Source: Pseudanabaena sp. FACHB-1998 (GTDB taxonomy: Bacteria > Cyanobacteriota > Cyanobacteriia > Pseudanabaenales > Pseudanabaenaceae). From it: DNA of 64,000 nucleotides. The stretch is from assembly GCF_014696355.1 (NCBI RefSeq), contig NZ_JACJQA010000003.1, positions 62,001-126,000 of the forward strand, written 5' to 3'. The number at the start of each line of letters is the position of its first letter. Within the stretch, counting starts at the first letter, position 1. The notes under the pieces were generated by a model. It searched no databases and was not told the DNA's origin. It worked only from the letters and a program-made list of their open reading frames with translations. Below, one piece after another: positions 1-8,483 of this stretch. The position numbers were made by a program, and so were the translations under genes.

Positions 1-422
1 GGATGCAGCCCATTTACGATAATTTCGACCTAATTTTTGGAACGCAAGCTCCCAAAGAAAAACGCAGTATTCACGCTCACACCCGCCGAGGTCACGAAGA
101 TTTACTAGAGCGCGGACTTCTCCAAATTGAACCCTTGACTTACATAAGGGGTCGCACAATTCCCCAGCAATTCCTCATCGTTGACGAAGCCCAAAATCTT
201 ACCCCCCACGAAGTCAAGACTATTTTGACCCGCGCAGGCGAAGGTACAAAGATCGTCCTCACTGGCGATCCTGAACAAATTGATAATCCCTTCATTGATG
301 CCGCCAGCAACGGACTCACCTATGTAGTGGAGCGTTTCAAAAACGATCCTCTCGCAGGACATATTACGCTTAGCAAAGGCGAGCGTTCCAAATTAGCCGA
401 ACGTTCCACAGAATTGTTATAG
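1..422 (+). CDS. PhoH family ATPase, C-terminal part (cut by window edge)
   Basis: This is the last ~140 residues of a PhoH-like P-loop protein; the reading frame is open to the left edge, so the first ATG at position 3 is probably internal. A Walker-B-like stretch FLIVDEAQNLTPHEV is followed by KIVLTGDPEQIDNP, both typical of PhoH. The segment MQPIYDNFDLIFG fits the YlaK/PhoH2 type, which carries an N-terminal PIN nuclease domain, but that domain lies outside the window. The family is thought to act as an RNA helicase/nuclease. The stop codon TAG lies in the left end (TATAGC) of a dispersed hairpin element. Confidence 0.85.
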   Translation, partial: MQPIYDNFDLIFGTQAPKEKRSIHAHTRRGHEDLLERGLLQIEPLTYIRGRTIPQQFLIVDEAQNLTPHEVKTILTRAGEGTKIVLTGDPEQIDNPFIDAASNGLTYVVERFKNDPLAGHITLSKGERSKLAERSTELL

Positions 423-539
423 CTGTAGCTGTAGTCTCTTGCATTAGGACAAACTAAAACCCAAGAAGTGAGTTGCGGCGCTTCGCGCCGCAACTCACTT
501 CTTGGGTTTTGTGTCCTAACAAAATTGGCTATAGCTATA
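418..539. repeat. MITE/REP-like element, family 1, forward copy
   Basis: A ~120-bp element begins at TATAGC, which overlaps the phoH stop, and ends at GGCTATAGCTATA. Its centre is a nearly perfect hairpin (about 458-510), with arms AACCCAAGAAGTGAGTTGCG and a GCGCTTCGCGC core. Both flanks carry the shared blocks TTAGGACA and TGTCCTAA. At least seven more copies or fragments lie in this window. It probably also terminates phoH transcription. Confidence 0.75.
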
Positions 540-542
540 AAA

Positions 543-603
543 GTGCAAACCAAGAGATTTAAAAAGGTTGCAAAGAAACCTTTTTAAATCTCTTGGTTTG
601 CAC
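543..603. repeat. Long perfect hairpin with locus-specific arms
   Basis: Arms of about 27 bp beginning GTGCAAACCAAGAGATTTAA flank a short GCAAAG loop. The arm sequence is not seen elsewhere in the window. Confidence 0.7.
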
Positions 604-605
604 AG

Positions 606-632
606 TAAGGGCGGCGCGAAACGCCGCCCTTA
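606..632. repeat. GC-rich hairpin upstream of the arsenite methyltransferase
   Basis: Arms TAAGGGCGGCG and CGCCGCCCTTA flank CGAAA. It follows the previous hairpin by two bases. Together with family 1 these three hairpins fill the phoH-arsM gap. Confidence 0.7.
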
Positions 633-703
633 CGCTCTTTTACATTGCTATAATGTCCTTTCCATGAGAAAAAGACAAATCTCCATCGCTTACCCCTAAC
701 TCC

Positions 704-1672
704 ATGAGCTACCTCCAAACCACTGCCGAATTTTATACAGAAGCCGCCAAATCTCCACAAGTTGGCTTGTGCTGCATCAGCACACCACCGATGCAATTTC
801 CCGATCTCAAAATCCCTGAAATCATGCAGCAGATGAACTACGGCTGCGGCACAACCATTCAGCCAACAGAATTGCGTGGTAATCCTACGGTTTTATACAT
901 CGGTGTGGGAGGAGGACTAGAAGCTCTGCAATTTGCCTATTTCACCCGTCGCCAAGGGAGTGTCATCGCCATTGATCCCGTAGTAGCCATGAGAGAAGTC
1001 GCTCAGCAAAACTTAGAACTAGCCACACAAGAAAATCCTTGGTTCGATCGCGAATTTGTAAAAATACTCGCAGGTGACGCTTTTGCTTTACCCGTTGCCG
1101 ATGCCTCCGTCGATATCGTCGCCCAAAATTGCCTATTCAACATCTTTGAATCACAGGATTTACAAATAGCCCTAAAAGAAGTCTATCGAGTCCTAAAACC
1201 GAGAGGCAGATTACTAATGAGCGATCCCATAGCCGCTCGCCCGATTTCAGCCCATCTCCAAGCCGATGAACGTTTACGCGCCATGTGTCTCTCGGGCGCG
1301 ATGACCTACGATGAATATATTCAACATCTCATTGATACGGGCTTTGGACAAGTAGAAGTTCGCGCCCGTCGCCCCTATCGTCTTTTAGATACCCATAGCT
1401 TTGCTTTAGATACCCCGTTAATGCTAGAAAGCCTCGACACAGTTGCTTTTAAAGTTCCAATTCCTAATGATGGCGCTTGTGTCTTTACAGGTAAGACCGC
1501 CATTTACAACGGCTCAGAATCCCAATTAGACGATCGCGCAGGACATATTTTGCAACGAGGCAATCCGACCTCCGTTTGCGACAAAACCGCCGCTAAACTT
1601 GCCACTAAGTTCCCTCACGAAGTAGTAATTACTGATTCCACTTGGCACTATAACGGAGGCGGATGCTGCTGA
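704..1672 (+). CDS. arsM: Arsenosugar-type arsenite S-adenosylmethionine methyltransferase (ArsM-like)
   Basis: A class I SAM methyltransferase of 322 residues. The glycine-rich motif LYIGVGGGLE lies at about 64-73 and further MT motifs follow (LAGDAFALPVADASVDIV). A cysteine pair occurs near the N-terminus (GLCCISTPP, residues 23-24), there are scattered cysteines, and the chain ends in GGGCC. This arrangement recalls the cyanobacterial ArsM form that sits beside radical-SAM ArsS and a TVP38 protein in arsenosugar loci. Expected reaction: stepwise methylation of As(III) in the cytosol. No arsS is present here; the next gene is the TVP38 protein. A different small-molecule methyltransferase is possible. 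Confidence 0.7.
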   Translation: MSYLQTTAEFYTEAAKSPQVGLCCISTPPMQFPDLKIPEIMQQMNYGCGTTIQPTELRGNPTVLYIGVGGGLEALQFAYFTRRQGSVIAIDPVVAMREVAQQNLELATQENPWFDREFVKILAGDAFALPVADASVDIVAQNCLFNIFESQDLQIALKEVYRVLKPRGRLLMSDPIAARPISAHLQADERLRAMCLSGAMTYDEYIQHLIDTGFGQVEVRARRPYRLLDTHSFALDTPLMLESLDTVAFKVPIPNDGACVFTGKTAIYNGSESQLDDRAGHILQRGNPTSVCDKTAAKLATKFPHEVVITDSTWHYNGGGCC

Positions 1673-2283
1673 TGTTAGAGATCCTATTAGAAGCCTTAAA
1701 ATGGATTGAAAGTCTCGGATATATCGGCGGACTTGCCTTTGTGGGGATTTATATTGTTTCCACAGTGGCTTTCATTCCCGGATCTGTCCTTACCCTTGGA
1801 TCTGGTGTCGTTTTTGGCGTAGTTTGGGGTTCATTTTATGTATTTATTGGAGCTACGCTAGGAGCGATCGCCGCCTTTCTAGTTGGGCGCTATCTAGCTC
1901 GCGATTGGATTGGCAAAAAAATCGAAGGTAATCAGAAATTTGTAGCGATCGATCGCGCTGTAGCCCATGAGGGTTTCAAGATCGTCTTACTAACGCGCCT
2001 ATCGCCAATTTTTCCATTCAATCTTCTCAATTATGCGTTTGGCATCACAGGCGTGAGCCTCAAAGATTATGCACTAGCCTCCGTAGGCATGTTTCCGGGA
2101 ACTGTAATGTATGTATATATCGGTTCCCTTGCTGGAGATATAGCCCGAATTGGCAATAATAATCAACCTTCTGATCCTCTAATTCAATGGACAATTCGGA
2201 TTATCGGATTTATAGCAACTTTAGCTGTAACCATCTATGTAACCCGCATTGCCCGAAAAGCCTTAGCAGAAATAGAACAATAA
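1663..2283 (+). CDS. TVP38/TMEM64 (DedA-like) family membrane protein
   Basis: A 206-residue integral membrane protein with about five hydrophobic segments. It has the family signature of a small-residue-rich loop (GATLGAIAAFLVGRYLARDWI) followed by LLTRLSPIFPFNLLNYAFGITGV. It overlaps the end of arsM. Two starts are possible: ATG 1663 (overlap) or ATG 1672, which shares its A with the arsM TGA stop. The only Shine-Dalgarno candidate, GGAGG at 1655-1659, lies in the codons for arsM's terminal glycines. Translational coupling suggests a shared role, perhaps transport of arsenic metabolites, which is inference; the family includes lipid scramblase-like proteins. Confidence 0.85.
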   Translation: MLLMLEILLEALKWIESLGYIGGLAFVGIYIVSTVAFIPGSVLTLGSGVVFGVVWGSFYVFIGATLGAIAAFLVGRYLARDWIGKKIEGNQKFVAIDRAVAHEGFKIVLLTRLSPIFPFNLLNYAFGITGVSLKDYALASVGMFPGTVMYVYIGSLAGDIARIGNNNQPSDPLIQWTIRIIGFIATLAVTIYVTRIARKALAEIEQ

Positions 2284-2306
2284 AAAGAGCGCAATGCGCT
2301 CTTTTT
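2282..2306 (+). terminator. Rho-independent-type terminator of the arsM/TVP38 unit
   Basis: AAAAAGAGCGC-AAT-GCGCTCTTTTT overlaps the TAA stop of the TVP38 gene and runs into a T-tract. Confidence 0.8.
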
Positions 2307-2318
2307 ATTGTTCTATTT

Positions 2319-2501
2319 GCAATATCAAAATAAAGGAAGAATATGACGGCGTAAAGCGCCGCCATATTCTAAAAAACTTGCAATATCAAAACCAAGGGAA
2401 AATATGACGGCGTAAAGCGCCGCCATATTCTAAAAAGTTTGCAATATCGAAACCAAGGAAGAGTAGGGCGGCGCAAAGCACCGCCCTACTCTAAAAAAAT
2501 G
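2319..2501. repeat. Three tandem 61-bp hairpin units
   Basis: Units start at 2319, 2380 and 2441, each with GCAATATC, and each contains one hairpin. Units 1 and 2 share the stem GAATATGACGGCG / CGCCGCCATATTC. In unit 3 both arms have changed together to GAGTAGGGCGGCG / CACCGCCCTACTC, so pairing is kept. The array sits between the converging TVP38 and glnA genes. Confidence 0.85.
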
Positions 2502-2517
2502 GCATAGCCATTTTTTT
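2493..2517. terminator. Terminator of glnA
   Basis: AAAAAAATGGC-ATA-GCCATTTTTTT lies 13 bases past the glnA stop. The A-rich and T-rich arms let it work in both directions. Confidence 0.7.
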
Positions 2518-2529
2518 AATTTGTTAAGT

Positions 2530-3951
2530 TTAGCAATCGTAATAGAGACTGAACTCGTAGGGATGAGGACGAATTTCAGTAGGGAGAACTTCATTATTCA
2601 ACTTGTAGGTAATCCAAGTATTGATGAAGTCTTCCGTAAATACACCACCCTCCGTCAAGAAGGCATGGTCAGCTTTCAGGTTAGCCAAAGCTTCACGCAA
2701 AGAAGCGGGAGTGGAAGGAATCTTAGAAAGCTCTTCAGGAGAAAGTTCATAGATATCCACATCCCAAGATTCCCCTGGATGAATTTGATTCTTAATACCA
2801 TCAAGCCCAGCCATCAGCATCGCCGCAAAAGCGAGATATGGGTTACAGGTCGCATCGGGACAACGGAACTCTAGGCGCTTAGCTTTTGGATTAGTACCCG
2901 AAAGGGGAATCCGAATCGAAGCAGAACGATTTCCTTGAGAATAAGCCAAGTTTACAGGTGCTTCAAATCCGGGAACAAGCCGCTTATAAGAGTTGGTGGA
3001 TGGATTGGTTAAAGCCAGTAATGCAGGGGCGTGCTTCAGCAAACCACCAATGTAGTAAAGCGCCATGTCGCTCAAGCCTGCATACTTATCGCCAGCAAAT
3101 AGCGGCTGACCTTCCTTCCAGATCGATTGGTGAGTATGCATACCCGACCCATTGTCCCCAAACAAAGGCTTAGGCATGAAGGTAACAGTCTTACCATAGC
3201 GATTGGCGACATTTCTAATCACATATTTATATGTCATCAAATAGTCAGCCGCACGAATTAAAGTATCAAATCGAAAACCTAGCTCAGCCTGTCCTCCAGT
3301 AGCAACTTCGTGGTGATGTTTTTCGATAGGCACACCACAATCTGCCATAGTCAACAACATTTCTGTACGGATATCTTGGAATGAATCCGAAGGTGAAACA
3401 GGAAAATATCCCTGCTTACCGCGAATCTTATAGCCAAGGTTGCCGCCATACTCTTCCCGCCCCGTATTCCAATGACCTTCGCTAGAGTCCACCTTATAAT
3501 AGCCAGTGTTAATTTCCTGACCATAGGTAACACTATCAAACATAAAAAACTCAGCTTCGGGACCAAAGAAAGCGGTGTCACCGATACCCGTTGATTGCAG
3601 ATAATCGACAGCTTTTTGCGCGATCGCACGGGGACATCGGCTATAGAGATTACCAGTGCGAGGATCTTTGATCGTACAGATCATGCTGAGGGTTGGCACT
3701 TCCATAAAAGGATCAATCCATGCAGTAGCAGGATCAGGAACCATTGCCATGTCTGATTCGTTGATTGCCTTCCAACCACGAATACTGGAGCCATCGAAAG
3801 GAACGCCATCGACAAAGGAACTTTCATCGATTTGGTTGTAATAAAAAGAGCAGTGTTGCCAAATTCCGGGAGTATCGATGAACTTCAGGTCGATCATTTT
3901 AATGCTCTGCTCTTGGATCATTTGCAGAACGTCTTGTGGGGACTGAGTCAT
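2530..3951 (-). CDS. glnA: Glutamine synthetase type I
   Basis: Makes glutamine from glutamate, ammonia and ATP; this is the entry step of the GS-GOGAT cycle. The 473-residue length is that of bacterial GSI. Recognisable motifs are FDGSSIRGW near residue 53, [12 protein letters not shown] in the metal site, the ATP-binding loop [18 protein letters not shown], and NRSASIRIP and [21 protein letters not shown] near the C-terminus. The start is ATG 3951, preceded by AAGGA at a normal distance. It appears to be a single-gene unit. I found no convincing NtcA site GTA-N8-TAC upstream, although NtcA control is usual for cyanobacterial glnA. Confidence 0.98.
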   Translation of the reverse strand: MTQSPQDVLQMIQEQSIKMIDLKFIDTPGIWQHCSFYYNQIDESSFVDGVPFDGSSIRGWKAINESDMAMVPDPATAWIDPFMEVPTLSMICTIKDPRTGNLYSRCPRAIAQKAVDYLQSTGIGDTAFFGPEAEFFMFDSVTYGQEINTGYYKVDSSEGHWNTGREEYGGNLGYKIRGKQGYFPVSPSDSFQDIRTEMLLTMADCGVPIEKHHHEVATGGQAELGFRFDTLIRAADYLMTYKYVIRNVANRYGKTVTFMPKPLFGDNGSGMHTHQSIWKEGQPLFAGDKYAGLSDMALYYIGGLLKHAPALLALTNPSTNSYKRLVPGFEAPVNLAYSQGNRSASIRIPLSGTNPKAKRLEFRCPDATCNPYLAFAAMLMAGLDGIKNQIHPGESWDVDIYELSPEELSKIPSTPASLREALANLKADHAFLTEGGVFTEDFINTWITYKLNNEVLPTEIRPHPYEFSLYYDC

Positions 3952-4087
3952 GTTTTATCCTTGAAATACTTTAAAAATCCAATGATGATCTGATTTATAC
4001 CAAATTAATCAATGGCTGAACCATTTATTAATTTAAAAATCCTTACTAGATTTAGTTTTTAATCGATGAAAGTGTTGTCACACTTTC

Positions 4088-4138
4088 TAAGTGAATAGAT
4101 AGGTGCAGCGCAAAGCCCCGCACCTATCTATTCACTTA
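4088..4138. terminator. Hairpin between the 4141-4800 gene and glnA
   Basis: Arms TAAGTGAATAGATAGGTGC and their complement flank AGCGCAAAGCCCC. It directly follows the stop of the minus-strand gene at 4141 and probably separates that transcript from glnA. Confidence 0.65.
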
Positions 4139-4140
4139 GT

Positions 4141-4800
4141 TTAGTTCATCACTTCTGCTTGATCTTTTTCTACTTCAAATTCAGGTACTGGCAAAACCAA
4201 GCGATCGCCACACATTGAGCGTAGCTTATCCACAAATATTGATGTCTCGGCGAATAAGGTCATACTTTCATAAGCAGAAAGATAAGCTTCTGAAAATTGA
4301 GTCTTAATTGGCTCTGGATAAGTTTGAGCAGGTTCGGTGGTTCCCGATATAGAAGTTGTGCGACTGGGATATTTATGGGCTTTTGGGGGAGATTCTTGAT
4401 TAATCTTCATCCCTGCAATAGTTGATCGTTTTGGGAAGGGGATAGGTGAGCTTACTTTTTCTGGAGGCACAAAAGGAGCTATTTCCGTAATACCTGCTTC
4501 TCTAACAGAGGTACGGGGTGGTGTGTAGAAAATTCGATCTTCATAAATTACCGCTACATCACCGCATACTAAACGCTCAAATTCACGGTTATAACGATAA
4601 TTAGCTTCTCCCTTACGTTCCCAAAGATATAAAATCTGGCTGACCGATACGGCTTTATATCTTCCTTGAAAGAGCGACTCGATTACGGCTTGTCTTACCC
4701 ATTCAGGTTTAAATCGACCCCAAGCCCGTGTTAAATCATTAATGGTATAACCACCAAGATCAAAACTGTAGTGCTGCAAGAGGGCGATCGCTATTTCCAT
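4141..4800 (-). CDS. Conserved cyanobacterial protein of unknown function
   Basis: A 219-residue soluble protein. The N-terminal ~85 residues (HYSFDLGGYTINDLTRAW, then WVRQAVIESLFQGRYKAVSV and LYLWERKGEANYRYNREFERLVC) form a helical module that I recall from many cyanobacterial hypothetical proteins. The middle is proline- and serine-rich and probably disordered. A short helical C-terminal block (YESMTLFAETSIFVDKLRSM) closes it. No catalytic motif is visible. It stands alone upstream of glnA, and the start is the first ATG of the module. Confidence 0.8.
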   Translation of the reverse strand: MEIAIALLQHYSFDLGGYTINDLTRAWGRFKPEWVRQAVIESLFQGRYKAVSVSQILYLWERKGEANYRYNREFERLVCGDVAVIYEDRIFYTPPRTSVREAGITEIAPFVPPEKVSSPIPFPKRSTIAGMKINQESPPKAHKYPSRTTSISGTTEPAQTYPEPIKTQFSEAYLSAYESMTLFAETSIFVDKLRSMCGDRLVLPVPEFEVEKDQAEVMN

Positions 4801-4882
4801 TAGGGCGACAAATTCTTAAATTATGTATCACTATCTTACATTTAAAATCGATAAATGTGAAGAATTTCATTACCTAAAAATA

Positions 4883-5518
4883 TCAGATCTGCTGAGAAAA
4901 CCAAATTGCGGCTTCCGTATTAGTTTTTGTATTCAGTAATTCCATCGTTTGCTCTAATAAAGCGATCGCTAAATTAGGCAAAACTTGAGAAACTTCACAT
5001 TGTTGATAAACTCCCGCTTCTTCTAATCGAAACGCGAATAATCGGGAAGCCTTAACATCGATTACCCAATATTCAGCGATACCCAATTCCGCATACATTC
5101 TTTTCTTTTCATCTAAATCGATCGCCAAAGTCGTATCGGAAATCTCACCCACGAGATCAGGCGATCGGCACTGCTCCAAATCAATAAATCGCGATTGCCC
5201 AGCTTTCCAAGTTGGCACGTCATCGCCAACATAAACCACAATATCGGGAGCCACAGCCCGCTTGCCATTTTTTTCCATCTGGCAACCACCAAATGTACTC
5301 AATTTGATATCAGGAAACTTGGTTGCACATACAAGCAAAATCATTGCAACCAAATCGCCAAATTTAGAGTGATTAATCCCTTCTGCGCCCATTTCCACCC
5401 ACAATTTTTGGTTGTCAAAAAATAATTTGTAGCGATCGCGATCGTCCTCTCGCAATGTCACATAATCATCCCAAGTGGCTAGCTGCCATTTCTGCTCAGG
5501 TTTTATTGCCACAATCAT
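4883..5518 (-). CDS. Uma2 family (DUF820) PD-(D/E)XK nuclease-like protein
   Basis: A 211-residue member of a family greatly expanded in cyanobacteria. Features of the restriction-endonuclease-like fold are visible: APDIVVYVGDD, PDLVGEISDTT and GIAEYWVIDVKASRLFAF. ATG 5518 is preceded by GGAGG nine bases upstream. Biological function is unknown; nuclease activity is inferred from the fold. Two further members lie at 34.6 and 55.1 kb. Confidence 0.85.
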   Translation of the reverse strand: MIVAIKPEQKWQLATWDDYVTLREDDRDRYKLFFDNQKLWVEMGAEGINHSKFGDLVAMILLVCATKFPDIKLSTFGGCQMEKNGKRAVAPDIVVYVGDDVPTWKAGQSRFIDLEQCRSPDLVGEISDTTLAIDLDEKKRMYAELGIAEYWVIDVKASRLFAFRLEEAGVYQQCEVSQVLPNLAIALLEQTMELLNTKTNTEAAIWFSQQI

Positions 5519-5552
5519 GATTTAAATCCTCCATGTTAAGGTTTTGCGATTT

Positions 5553-5581
5553 CTATCAGCACGGCTTTGCCGTGCTGATAG
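5553..5581. repeat. Hairpin CTATCAGCACGGC / GCCGTGCTGATAG
   Basis: Perfect 13-bp arms with a TTT loop. It is one of several hairpins in the 450-bp gap between Uma2 and ycf35, in which I see no gene. A smaller one lies at 5623-5644 (TAAAAGTGT-TGGC-ACACTTTTA). Confidence 0.7.
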
Positions 5582-5718
5582 ATCGGTTTCTTATTCTAAG
5601 ACGAAGTCCTTATATCAATGCATAAAAGTGTTGGCACACTTTTACGATGAATTAAAATCCAAATCCAGTACAGGTTTTAAAAACACAAACTGGCAATGCC
5701 ATTTGGTGTTTTGGTATT

Positions 5719-5761
5719 ACAGAAATATTTTTGAAAGCGGCGCTTTCAAAAATATTTCTGT
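5719..5761. repeat. Hairpin with 20-bp arms
   Basis: ACAGAAATATTTTTGAAAGC pairs with its complement across a GGC centre. The arms are unique in this window. Confidence 0.7.
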
Positions 5762-5865
5762 TGCCATTCTTGTAAAGACACAAACCCAGAAAACGAGTTA
5801 CGGGGCTTTGCCTCGCAACCCGCTTCTTGGGTTTTGATTTCTCCTAATGCAAGTCACAGCCATAT
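5762..5865. repeat. Family 1 MITE/REP-like element, reverse copy, degenerate
   Basis: Reverse of the family 1 order: GACACAAACCCAG, a decayed central hairpin, then CTTGGGTTTTGATTT, CTCCTAATGCAAGTCAC and AGCCATA. The stem carries several mismatches, so the copy is probably old. Confidence 0.65.
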
Positions 5866-5903
5866 TTGTGGGTTTTAAGAAAGCGCTAAGCGCAGTATTA
5901 AAA

Positions 5904-5941
5904 TGAAAAAACAGGCTAGTCAAAGATATGACTAGCCTGTT
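5904..5941 (-). terminator. Rho-independent terminator of ycf35
   Basis: On the minus strand AACAGGCTAGTCA and TGACTAGCCTGTT form a 13-bp stem followed by a run of T. It lies 30 bases past the ycf35 stop. Confidence 0.85.
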
Positions 5942-5970
5942 AATTGCATAGTTAAACAAGATCGAATACC

Positions 5971-6321
5971 CTACTGCACAACAAGCTTAACGTTGGCATT
6001 GGCTAGCCCAGGACGCTTAACTTCAGTCAGAGCCTTGTTAACAGCATACTTTTGGTTGATCGAGTTGATTAGCTCGGTCTGGTTATGCTTTTTGGCAACA
6101 CCCCAGAGATCGGCAATCAGATCAAAAGAACCATCAGAGTTACGAGACCAGCCTAGATCATAGTCACCTTCAAGACTCGCTACAATGTCGGCACGGATGC
6201 GTTGGCTGTTGTAGCCACGAACATCAGCTTCAGTATTAACGGTAATACCCAGATCGCGCAAAGACGACTTGAGGACTTCGGCATCAGTAATTTTTGTGCG
6301 AAGAGTGCTGAAATGAGACAT
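5971..6321 (-). CDS. ycf35: Ycf35 (DUF1257) protein
   Basis: A 116-residue protein matching Ycf35 over its full length: MSHFSTLRTKITDAEVLK at the start, then ADVRGYNSQR, DLGWSRNSDGSFDLIADLWG and the end block INQKYAVNKALTEV. It is conserved in cyanobacteria and red-algal plastids; its molecular role is unknown to me. It lies 188 bases downstream of ycf46 on the same strand and has its own terminator, so it may be transcribed with ycf46 or from the gap. Confidence 0.93.
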   Translation of the reverse strand: MSHFSTLRTKITDAEVLKSSLRDLGITVNTEADVRGYNSQRIRADIVASLEGDYDLGWSRNSDGSFDLIADLWGVAKKHNQTELINSINQKYAVNKALTEVKRPGLANANVKLVVQ

Positions 6322-6509
6322 AATAGTGTAGCTCCTGTAAATAATTGTTAATTCAGGTGTGAACTCAACTGTTAACTCAAACGGGAGACATAAGAGATCT
6401 GGTAGTTCTTACCTCTTATGTTAGCTGCTAGCCTAAAGATCTTTTGATAAGAGATTCTTTAGAATCTAGCCTTAACTCTGCTGCCTGCAAAACAGCAGAA
6501 ATAAGCTTT

Positions 6510-8033
6510 TTAAAACTCCATACGCTGATATTCAGCGACTGAAGTAGCGGCGGGTCTAGCCCGCATCCTTGCCCAGTCACGCAGAGCAGCAACCTGCTCA
6601 GTCATCGTGCGCGAGAGGGGAGTTGTAGACTTCACAGCCGAAATGATATCTAGCTGTGTAAACTCCCGATCTTGGGCAAAAGCTTCATACATAGCGGCAA
6701 TTACCGCCTGTTCGATTTCCGCCCCCGAAAAACCATCGCTTACTTTCGATAGTTGTTCAAAATCGAATCTGTCTAATTTTTCGACATCTGGACGACGCTT
6801 GCACAGATGGATTTTAAAAATATCTCTGCGTTCTTCACCATTAGGCAAATCTACAAAGAATAGTTCATCAAAACGCCCCTTGCGTAAAAACTCCCCTGGT
6901 AACTTTTCGATACGGTTTGCGGTAGCCATTACGAATACAGGTGATTTTTTCTCCTGCATCCATGTGAGAAATGTGCCAAAAATCCGTGAAGATGTACCAC
7001 CATCAGAATCAGCCGAACCTGCTCCCCCAGCAAAAGCCTTATCAAGCTCATCGATGAACAAGATCATCGGTGAAATTGACTCAGCAACCTTGAGGGCATT
7101 GCGAAGATTTGCTTCGGATTTGCCTACGGTAGAACCATCGTAGACTCGTCCCATATCCAGACGGATCAGTGGTAATGACCAAAGGCGAGCCGTAGTTTTG
7201 GCAATTAAGGATTTTCCACAGCCTGGAACACCCAGAATGAGCATCCCTTTGGGTTGAGGCAATCCATAATTTCTGGCTCTTTGACTAAAGGCATTTGATC
7301 GCTGTTGTAACCAATGCTTTAGTTCTTCGAGACCACCTACTGCATCTAAGTCTTCTTCTTCTTCGATGTATTCGAGGATGCCGTTGCGACGGATAAGTTG
7401 CTGCTTTTCGGAGAGGACAATATCGACCTCTTCTTCGGTGAGCTTGCCATTTGTAACTTGGGCTTTGCGATAGACTTTTTCCGCTTCATCTTGGGTTAGC
7501 CCCAAGGTGGCTCGAACAAGCTTTTCGCGAGTTTCCGATGATATTTTCTTGGTGCGAACTTGTCCGAGTTGTTGGTCAAGGACTTCCTCGATCGCCTTCA
7601 TATCAGGCAGAGGAAAATCAAGAACTACGATTTCTTTTTCAAGTTCAACAGGAATAACTTGGATCGGCGACATCAAAATGATTGTTTTTTGAGTGCCTTT
7701 AAAGTTAGCAACCGCATCCCGCAAACAACGAACGATTACTGGGTGATCAAAGAATGGGTGAGCATCTTTAAATATGTAAATAGCAGGATCTTTTTGATCA
7801 GCGCGAGTAATCCATTTCAGAGCAGCCTCTGCGGACTCAGTGTTGTGCTGTGCTGAACCTGTCGTTTGACCATATTCAACAATTCCTTGCGTCACTGTCC
7901 ATGTGAACAGGCGACGGACTGGCTTAAGTTGAGAGATGGTAGCGATCGCCCTTTCTGCTCTTTCTTCCTCGGGGGTGTTGAGGTAGACCAAGGGATATTG
8001 GGCTTGAATTAAAATGCTAAGTTGCTCTTGCAT
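6510..8033 (-). CDS. ycf46: AAA ATPase Ycf46
   Basis: A 507-residue AAA protein. The N-terminal ~230 residues are the Ycf46-specific region. The single AAA module follows, with Walker A GVPGCGKS near 268, Walker B ILFIDELDKAF near 326 and the arginine-finger region FLRKGRFDELFFVDLP. Ycf46 is conserved in cyanobacteria and some plastids and has been linked to regulation of photosynthesis. The next gene downstream is ycf35, another plastid-conserved gene. The start is the only ATG giving the conserved N-terminus MQEQLSILIQAQYPLVYLNT. Confidence 0.93.
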   Translation of the reverse strand: MQEQLSILIQAQYPLVYLNTPEEERAERAIATISQLKPVRRLFTWTVTQGIVEYGQTTGSAQHNTESAEAALKWITRADQKDPAIYIFKDAHPFFDHPVIVRCLRDAVANFKGTQKTIILMSPIQVIPVELEKEIVVLDFPLPDMKAIEEVLDQQLGQVRTKKISSETREKLVRATLGLTQDEAEKVYRKAQVTNGKLTEEEVDIVLSEKQQLIRRNGILEYIEEEEDLDAVGGLEELKHWLQQRSNAFSQRARNYGLPQPKGMLILGVPGCGKSLIAKTTARLWSLPLIRLDMGRVYDGSTVGKSEANLRNALKVAESISPMILFIDELDKAFAGGAGSADSDGGTSSRIFGTFLTWMQEKKSPVFVMATANRIEKLPGEFLRKGRFDELFFVDLPNGEERRDIFKIHLCKRRPDVEKLDRFDFEQLSKVSDGFSGAEIEQAVIAAMYEAFAQDREFTQLDIISAVKSTTPLSRTMTEQVAALRDWARMRARPAATSVAEYQRMEF

Positions 8034-8135
8034 ATAGTAATACAGAGGTTTAATCCTCTATCCTCACCTTGTCTACAGAAAGTCTACGGGAAAATATCTT
8101 GAGAATTATCTTGAAGCTTAGCTGGGCTTAACTCC

Positions 8136-8453
8136 CTAGTTAATGGAAACTAGCTCTTCATCTGGGCTGTCAGCTTTGCCAACAGTGACAGGTAAAGTGA
8201 GATTGCGGTTGCCCCCGATTGCTAGTAGTTCACCATTACGGATCACAACTGTTTGAGAACAGCTCGGACAGTTATAGGTTTGGTGGGTATGTCCGATACC
8301 AGAGGACTCGACGATATCAGCGTGAGCTAGATAAAAGCTAATCGCCTTTTCTGCTAAGTCTGACATGGAGTCGCCATCAATAGCTGAACGAATCTTAAGC
8401 TGTTGATGTAGTCGTTCGGGGAGATAGAAAGTTACCTTTTGCTTGTCTTGCAT
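8136..8453 (-). CDS. Ribbon-helix-helix (CopG-like) regulator
   Basis: The N-terminus MQDKQKVTFYLPERLHQQLK and the following helices (SAIDGDSMSDLAEKAISFYL) look like a ribbon-helix-helix DNA-binding domain. The C-terminal half has one CPSC knuckle (YNCPSCSQTVV), which is half of a zinc ribbon, and may dimerise. A longer frame to 8543 exists, but its extra 30 residues look unlike protein, and ATG 8453 begins the conserved domain. Perfect palindromes lie just upstream, suggesting autoregulation. It precedes ycf46 by about 100 bases on the same strand. Confidence 0.7.
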   Translation of the reverse strand: MQDKQKVTFYLPERLHQQLKIRSAIDGDSMSDLAEKAISFYLAHADIVESSGIGHTHQTYNCPSCSQTVVIRNGELLAIGGNRNLTLPVTVGKADSPDEELVSIN

Positions 8454-8471
8454 AGTGGTTAAAAACTGTGA

Positions 8472-8483
8472 ATACCCGGGTAT
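8472..8483. promoter_or_regulatory. Palindrome, possible operator of the RHH gene
   Basis: ATACCCGGGTAT is a perfect 12-bp palindrome 19 bases upstream of the RHH start codon at 8453. A second one, TAACGTTA, lies at 8489-8496. The spacing is right for autorepression, but the function is inferred. Confidence 0.35.

Noticed and set aside
3952-4087. NtcA-binding site upstream of glnA
   Set aside because: No GTA-N8-TAC is present; the nearest match is only a half site overlapping TATACC. NtcA control may exist but cannot be supported here.
5544-5837. 97-codon plus-strand ORF
   Set aside because: It spans three hairpins and part of a family 1 repeat; the apparent protein is a translation of repeats.
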